Shown: positions 1 through 5,035 of the stretch, piece by piece
Numbering within the stretch: the first letter of the stretch is position 1
How the letters are laid out: every line of letters begins with the position of its first letter
Origin: Dysgonamonadaceae bacterium
GTDB lineage: Bacteria; Bacteroidota; Bacteroidia; Bacteroidales; Azobacteroidaceae
NCBI GenBank assembly: GCA_031282925.1
Contig: JAITCT010000348.1
Location: forward strand, 1 to 5,035
Length of the DNA: 5,035 nucleotides
Direction of reading: 5' to 3'
The notes under the pieces: model-generated
The model's database searches: none
What the model saw: only the letters and a program-made list of their open reading frames with translations
Told to the model about the DNA's origin: nothing
Position numbers and translations under genes: made by a program

Positions 1-390
1 CAAATGGTCCTTAAAGCAGGCGATAAGGTTCTTTACGGAAAATACGCGGGAACCGAAATTGAGTTGGATGGAGAACAATTTTTAATCATGCGTCAATCTG
101 ACGTTCTGGCAATTATTTATATGAGTATTAGACCATTAGTAGACAGAGTGCTGGTAAGACCGGCCGTAGCGGAAGAAAAAACAGTGGGAGGGATTATTAT
201 TCCCGATTCTGCAAAAGAAAAACCTCTGAAAGGGGAAGTGGTTGCAGTTGGCAACGGAACTAAGGACGAACAAATGGTCCTTAAAGCAGGCGATAAGGTT
301 CTTTACGGGAAATATGCGGGAACCGAAATTGAGCTGGATGGAGAAAAATTTTTAATCATGCGTCAATCTGACGTTCTGGCAATTATTTAA
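1..390 (+). CDS. groES: Tandem GroES fusion (co-chaperonin concatemer), 5' end outside the window
   Basis: GroES (Hsp10, Cpn10) is the heptameric lid of the cytoplasmic GroEL chamber. The frame is open from base 1. It encodes the last 39 residues of one GroES copy ([13 protein letters not shown] to SDVLAII), then a Tyr codon (TAT, 118-120), then Met121 of a full 89-residue GroES ending in TAA at 388-390. Between the two modules there is only this Tyr, with no linker, stop or intergenic sequence. The upstream module matches the downstream one at 115 of 120 positions. In the GroES heptamer the N-terminal strand of one subunit lies next to the C-terminal strand of its neighbour (known structure), so a direct head-to-tail fusion is sterically plausible. 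groEL follows on the same strand, as in ordinary groESL operons. The start of the ORF, the total number of modules and the promoter are not visible. An ATG at 4-6 is inside the domain and is not a credible start. An assembly or strain-mixing artefact is the main alternative. Confidence 0.8.
   Translation, partial: QMVLKAGDKVLYGKYAGTEIELDGEQFLIMRQSDVLAIIYMSIRPLVDRVLVRPAVAEEKTVGGIIIPDSAKEKPLKGEVVAVGNGTKDEQMVLKAGDKVLYGKYAGTEIELDGEKFLIMRQSDVLAII
1..390 (+). repeat. In-frame direct repeat of groES, period 270 bp
   Basis: Bases 1-120 align without gaps to 271-390. Five positions differ: 39 (A/G), 45 (C/T), 64 (T/C), 76 (C/A) and 120 (T/A). The first three are silent (Gly, Tyr, Leu codons), the fourth is Gln versus Lys, and the fifth turns the TAA stop into TAT. 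The offset of 270 bp equals the full groES ORF including its stop codon, so the duplication unit is precisely one gene. The left edge of the repeat lies outside the window. Confidence 0.95.
121..390 (+). CDS. groES: Complete GroES module (89 aa), possible internal start giving ordinary GroES
   Basis: This is the complete co-chaperonin domain at normal length (89 residues; the family is about 90-100). It begins [12 protein letters not shown], the canonical GroES N-terminus. Residues ~17-33 form the mobile loop, with the GGIII segment (24-28) that docks on the GroEL apical domains. VVAVGNGTK (40-48) covers the roof hairpin, [14 protein letters not shown] follows, and the C-terminus is [12 protein letters not shown]. 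The ATG at 121 is preceded by A/T-rich sequence (AATTATTTAT), which resembles start regions in Bacteroidota, where Shine-Dalgarno sites are often absent. Internal initiation here could yield normal monomeric GroES beside the fused product. This is inference: the same frame is open upstream, and the sequence cannot show which start is used. If the upstream copy is an artefact, this is simply groES. Confidence 0.85.
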   Translation: MSIRPLVDRVLVRPAVAEEKTVGGIIIPDSAKEKPLKGEVVAVGNGTKDEQMVLKAGDKVLYGKYAGTEIELDGEKFLIMRQSDVLAII

Positions 391-2139
<1,749 letters not shown>

Positions 2140-2145
2140 AATTAT

Positions 2146-2164
2146 CCTGTCTTCACAGGTTTTT
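2146..2164 (+). terminator. Short hairpin with T-run directly after groEL
   Basis: CCTGT (2146-2150), loop CTTC and ACAGG (2155-2159) form a 5-bp stem followed by five T (2160-2164), starting 7 nt after the groEL stop codon. It is short and probably a weak terminator, or an auxiliary to the stronger structure 12 bp downstream. Confidence 0.45.
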
Positions 2165-2175
2165 AGCGAGAATAG

Positions 2176-2210
2176 AAAAAGAGATTGTTTGCAAAAACAA
2201 TCTCTTTTTT
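2176..2210. terminator. Bidirectional intrinsic terminator between groEL and the S9 peptidase gene
   Basis: A perfect 15-bp stem, AAAAAGAGATTGTTT (2176-2190) with AAACAATCTCTTTTT (2195-2209), is closed by the tetraloop GCAA (GNRA type). The stem starts with A5 and ends in T6, so it reads as stem plus T-run on both strands. It sits between two convergent genes, groEL ending at 2139 (+) and the peptidase ending at 2264 (-), as expected for a shared terminator. Confidence 0.9.
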
Positions 2211-2263
2211 GTTGTGCGCCACACGATTGCCGGCGTGGTATTCAAAAGGGGCTTTCCTTTGGA

Positions 2264-4297
2264 TTAATCATTCTTTAAATACTTATCAAACCATCCTTTG
2301 ATTTCCTCCAAGCGTTTGATGCGGTTTTGCGGTTTCCCGGAACGCGACAGTTCGTGGTTTTCGTTTTCAAAGACGATAATCCTTGACGGAACGCCGAAAT
2401 ACTGCAGGGCGTAGTATAACTGTAAACTTTCAACGAGCCAGCAACGGTAATCCTGTGCGCTGTGAATGAATAGGGTAGGGGTTTTGACCTTGTCGGCGTA
2501 TTTTAGCGGTGAAGCGTCCCAGAGTTGCTGGCTGTTTTTCCAGATGTCCGTACCCCAGTAGGTATAGGTAAAAGTATATCCGATATCGCTGGTATTGCTG
2601 AACGTGAGCCACGACGAAATTCCGCGCTGCGAAGCGGCAGCTTTAAAGCGGTCGGTTTGCCCGAGAATCCAGTTGGTCATCAGTCCGCCGTAGGAGCCGC
2701 CGGTAACGCCCAGACGGTCGGCGTCAATGAAATCGGTTTGTGCAAGGACGGCGTCGGTAAATGCCATCAGGTCGTTGTAGTCGGTTTCGCCGACTTTGCC
2801 GCGGATGTCGGAGAACTCCGAGCCGCGTCCCGAACTGCCGGTGGGATTGGTGAAGAATACGGCATAGCCTTCGTTTGCCCAGTATTGCATTTCGTGAAAG
2901 AAAACCGTACCGTAAGCCGTTTTCGGCCCGCCGTGAATATCAAGTATGGCGGGATATTTCCGTCCTTTTTCGTAATTGGCCGGCGGAAGGACATAGCCAT
3001 TCAGTTTTTTGCCCGTTTGGGTTGTGTATTTTATTTCGATGGGTTTTACGATGTTATATTCATCAAAAACCGGCTTGTTGATGGCCGTTAATGGCGAAGC
3101 ATTTCCCTGTTTGTCAATGAAATAAATTTCGGCTCCCTGCTGTTCTTCAAGGGCTACGGCGAGGAAGCCATCCTTGTAGGGCTGGTATTCCTGAACGGAA
3201 AGGCGTCCTTTCGACAGACGGGTGATTCCGCTGCCGTCCCAAGCCAGGTGAACGAGCGGGGCATAATCGACGTCGGTTGTAATGAAACGGATTCCCTTGT
3301 TGTCGAAAGTGATTTCCGGCCGTCCTGCGCCTCCCACGTCGGAGCCGATGCTGTTGCCGATAGCGTATAATGCGCCGTCGTCCGTCAGCGTCAGTTTGCC
3401 GGTGCGGATATTCAGGCGGTAGATGGCGGAGTTCTCTATTTTGTCATGCTCAATGCTGCGGTTGGCGGTTAATACGATTTCGTCGTTATTTAAGAAAGTG
3501 AGGTTGCCGTACGAGACTTTGTCGAACAGGTTCCACTCCTTTTTTTCGAGCGATGCGAGGTCTAAGGATATCAACACGTTGCCTTCGGGCTGTTTGCCGT
3601 ACCAGGCCGGTTTTAGCGTATATACGAGCGTTTTCTTGTCGGGACTCAGTTTGAGTCCGGAAACCGAGGCCAATGTATCGGACAGCAATGTGCTTTTGCC
3701 TTTGTCGTAGAAATAAAGGTGGGAGCGCCGCCCGCTGACGTCGCCCCGTCCGTTCGACCAAAAGGGAAGTTCGTCGTAAATATGGTAGTTCCTGCTTTTG
3801 TCGGGATTGCGGTTGTAGGAAGAGGTATAGAAGAATACATCCTTTCCGATCCATTCGATTTGGGAGGCTTGGAAAGGCAGTGTCAGCCATTCGCCGGCTT
3901 CGCCGTAACCGTGGCTTAGTTTCAGGAAAGCGGTCGAGGGATTTTCTTTTCCTTCGGTTTCACTGTTTCCGTTATCCCGCCGGGCGAGTTCTTTTCCTGG
4001 TTCCCTGAAAATAATTCCATTGTCCTCGAAGAAATAGTCGGAAACATCTTTTGCTATCCTGACGGGCTGGTTGTCAATCAGTTGATAGAGGGCGGACGAA
4101 TAGTTGTTCTTTTCCTTGTCGGGCTGACTGATGGTGAAGAAAATTTGTTCGTTCCATACTTTCAGGTTGGCGATGCGTTTCACATGGGTGAAGAAATCGC
4201 TGTTAACCGGTTTCAGGGCGGCAGGTTGGGCTGCCGCCGTTAAAACCGTCGTCGGTATGAAGAAAAGTAAAAAGCAGATTATTTTATATGTATTCAC
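2264..4297 (-). CDS. Secreted S9 family serine peptidase (prolyl oligopeptidase / acylaminoacyl-peptidase-like)
   Basis: This is a 677-residue exopeptidase or oligopeptidase of the prolyl oligopeptidase family, expected to cleave short peptides in the periplasm or outside the cell. Residues 1-~23 are a signal peptide: Lys5, a hydrophobic core from IICFLLFF to VL, then TAAAQ. Cys8 lies inside the core with no lipobox, so it is not a lipoprotein. Residues ~35-410 lack catalytic motifs and have repeated strand-rich stretches (for example LKLSPDKKTLVYTL at 215-228), fitting the beta-propeller of the family. From ~425 an alpha/beta-hydrolase domain follows: HGGP (455-458, oxyanion region), NPTGSSGRG (484-492), nucleophile Ser535 in GGSYGG, Asp616 in HSAQD and His648 in ENENHE. 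Spacing and order fit S9, and all three triad residues are present. GGSYGG with HGGP favours the S9B/S9C side; exact specificity cannot be read. The start is GTG at 4297-4295, chosen because the signal peptide begins there and the next Met is residue 470. It is convergent to groEL, and its upstream region is entirely the repeat array. Confidence 0.93.
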   Translation of the reverse strand: MNTYKIICFLLFFIPTTVLTAAAQPAALKPVNSDFFTHVKRIANLKVWNEQIFFTISQPDKEKNNYSSALYQLIDNQPVRIAKDVSDYFFEDNGIIFREPGKELARRDNGNSETEGKENPSTAFLKLSHGYGEAGEWLTLPFQASQIEWIGKDVFFYTSSYNRNPDKSRNYHIYDELPFWSNGRGDVSGRRSHLYFYDKGKSTLLSDTLASVSGLKLSPDKKTLVYTLKPAWYGKQPEGNVLISLDLASLEKKEWNLFDKVSYGNLTFLNNDEIVLTANRSIEHDKIENSAIYRLNIRTGKLTLTDDGALYAIGNSIGSDVGGAGRPEITFDNKGIRFITTDVDYAPLVHLAWDGSGITRLSKGRLSVQEYQPYKDGFLAVALEEQQGAEIYFIDKQGNASPLTAINKPVFDEYNIVKPIEIKYTTQTGKKLNGYVLPPANYEKGRKYPAILDIHGGPKTAYGTVFFHEMQYWANEGYAVFFTNPTGSSGRGSEFSDIRGKVGETDYNDLMAFTDAVLAQTDFIDADRLGVTGGSYGGLMTNWILGQTDRFKAAASQRGISSWLTFSNTSDIGYTFTYTYWGTDIWKNSQQLWDASPLKYADKVKTPTLFIHSAQDYRCWLVESLQLYYALQYFGVPSRIIVFENENHELSRSGKPQNRIKRLEEIKGWFDKYLKND

Positions 4298-4303
4298 TTG
4301 ATT

Positions 4304-5035
4304 GTTTTTTTCCGGATTGCTTCACTGCTTCGCAGTTCGCAATGACGCGGTGAGGTTGAAATATCGCAGCCGTCATTGCGAAGGCGAAGCCCGAAGCAAT
4401 CTAGGAGCAAGTTATGTTTTCCCTGGATTGCTTCACTGCTTCGCAGTTCGCGATGACGCGGTGAGGTTGAATTAACGCAGCCGTCATTGCGAAGGCGAAA
4501 CCTGAAGCAGTCCAGGTGCAAGTTATGTTTTTTCCGGATTTCTTCACTGCTTTGCAGTTCGCAATGACGCGGTGAGGTTGAAATATCGCAGTCGTCATTG
4601 CGAAGGCGAAGCCTGAAGCAATCCAGATGCAAATTATGTTTTTTCTTCTGGATTGCTTCACTGCTTCGCAGTTCGCAATGACGCAGTGAGGTTGAAATAT
4701 CGCAGCCGTCATTGCGAAGGCGAAGCCTGAAGTAATTCGGGTGCAAGTTATGTTTTTTCCGGATTGCTTCACTGCTTCGCAGTTCGCAATGACGCGGTGA
4801 GGTTGAATTAACGCGGCCGTCATTGCGAAGGCGAAGCCTGAAGTAATCCGGGTGTAAGTTATGTTTTCCCTGGATTGCTTCACTGCTTTGCAGTTCGCAA
4901 TGACGCGGTGAGGTTGAATTAACGCAGCCGTCATTGCGAAGGCGAAGCCTGAAGCAATCAGGGTGCAAGTTATGTTTTTCCGGATTACTTCACTGCTTCG
5001 CAGTTCGCAATGATGCGGTAAGGTTGAATTAACGC
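4304..5035. repeat. Tandem array of ~111-bp palindromic repeats (6 full units plus a partial)
   Basis: Units start with GGATT at 4314, 4425, 4536, 4650, 4761, 4872 and 4982; lengths are 111, 111, 114, 111, 111 and 110 bp, and the seventh is cut by the window end. The spacer part (GTTTTTTCC) already begins at 4304. Each unit consists of arm A (GGATTGCTTCACTGC to CGCAATGACG, 34 nt), a ~23-nt spacer with GGTGAGGTTGAA, arm B (CGTCATTGCGAAGG to GAAGCAATCC, 32 nt), and a second ~22-nt spacer containing GCAAGTTATGTTTT. Arm B is close to the reverse complement of arm A, so each unit can fold as a long imperfect hairpin. Arm differences between units are mostly transitions. Palindromes with a TCATTGCGA...GAAGCAATCC type core are known to me as dispersed REP-like repeats in various bacteria; the tandem arrangement is the notable part. 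No transposase or other mobility gene is in the window, and no credible gene is seen in this 730-bp stretch. Confidence 0.95.

Noticed and set aside
2211..2263. Further gene or structured element between terminator and peptidase stop
   Set aside because: Only weak partial complementarities (for example AAAGG with CCTTT) are visible; nothing I can support.
2525..3091. 188-codon plus-strand ORF opposite the peptidase gene
   Set aside because: It is a shadow of the well-supported S9 coding sequence, with no start context or domain; the other overlapping frames within groEL and the peptidase gene are shadows too.
4264..4297. Lipoprotein signal for the S9 peptidase
   Set aside because: Cys8 sits at the start of the hydrophobic core (KIICF) with no lipobox; the TAAAQ region fits ordinary signal peptidase cleavage.
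4401..4934. Minus-strand 177-codon ORF inside the array
   Set aside because: It is open only because the unit length is a multiple of three and lacks stops in this frame; it overlaps another equally open frame and has no recognisable domain.
4304..5035. CRISPR array
   Set aside because: Units are ~111 bp, almost wholly conserved, palindromic throughout, and lack short repeats alternating with unique spacers; no cas gene is present.

Overview
The window looks like a chromosomal segment of a member of the Bacteroidota, most likely Bacteroidales. The GroES and GroEL sequences carry residues typical of that group (GroES ending SDVLAII, GroEL beginning [22 protein letters not shown]), there are no clear Shine-Dalgarno sites, and the start regions are A/T-rich. 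The assignment rests on recalled protein similarity, not on a search.

Bases 1-2139 (+ strand) hold the groES-groEL chaperonin locus. Its unusual part is groES. The window opens inside one GroES copy, and that copy runs without a stop codon straight into a second, complete GroES copy (121-390). The repeat period is exactly 270 bp, which is 90 codons, and the position equivalent to the TAA stop is TAT (Tyr). The product would therefore be a covalent GroES-GroES concatemer, possibly with more copies upstream. A 114-bp intergenic stretch follows, with a terminator-like structure and a perfect 11-bp hairpin, and then a standard, apparently intact groEL (505-2139).

Bases 2140-2263 separate two convergent genes. 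They contain a small hairpin with a T-run just after groEL and a strong symmetric A-stem-T terminator (2176-2209) that could serve both directions.

Bases 2264-4297 (- strand) encode a secreted serine peptidase of family S9 (prolyl oligopeptidase clan, S9C/acylaminoacyl-peptidase-like). It has a signal peptide, a propeller-type N-terminal half and a complete Ser-Asp-His triad. It starts with GTG.

Bases 4304-5035 are a tandem array of about 6.5 units of ~111 bp, running off the window end. Each unit contains two mutually inverted ~33-nt arms. The array begins about 7 bp upstream of the peptidase start codon, so it occupies that gene's leader and promoter position. Repeat-encoded reading frames with a 37-residue period are open on the minus strand but look like a by-product of a unit length divisible by three.

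The chaperonin genes work together: the GroES lid caps the GroEL barrel. The peptidase and the repeat array have no evident functional link to them. The best candidates for something undescribed are the natural GroES concatemer and, second, the palindromic array in front of the peptidase.
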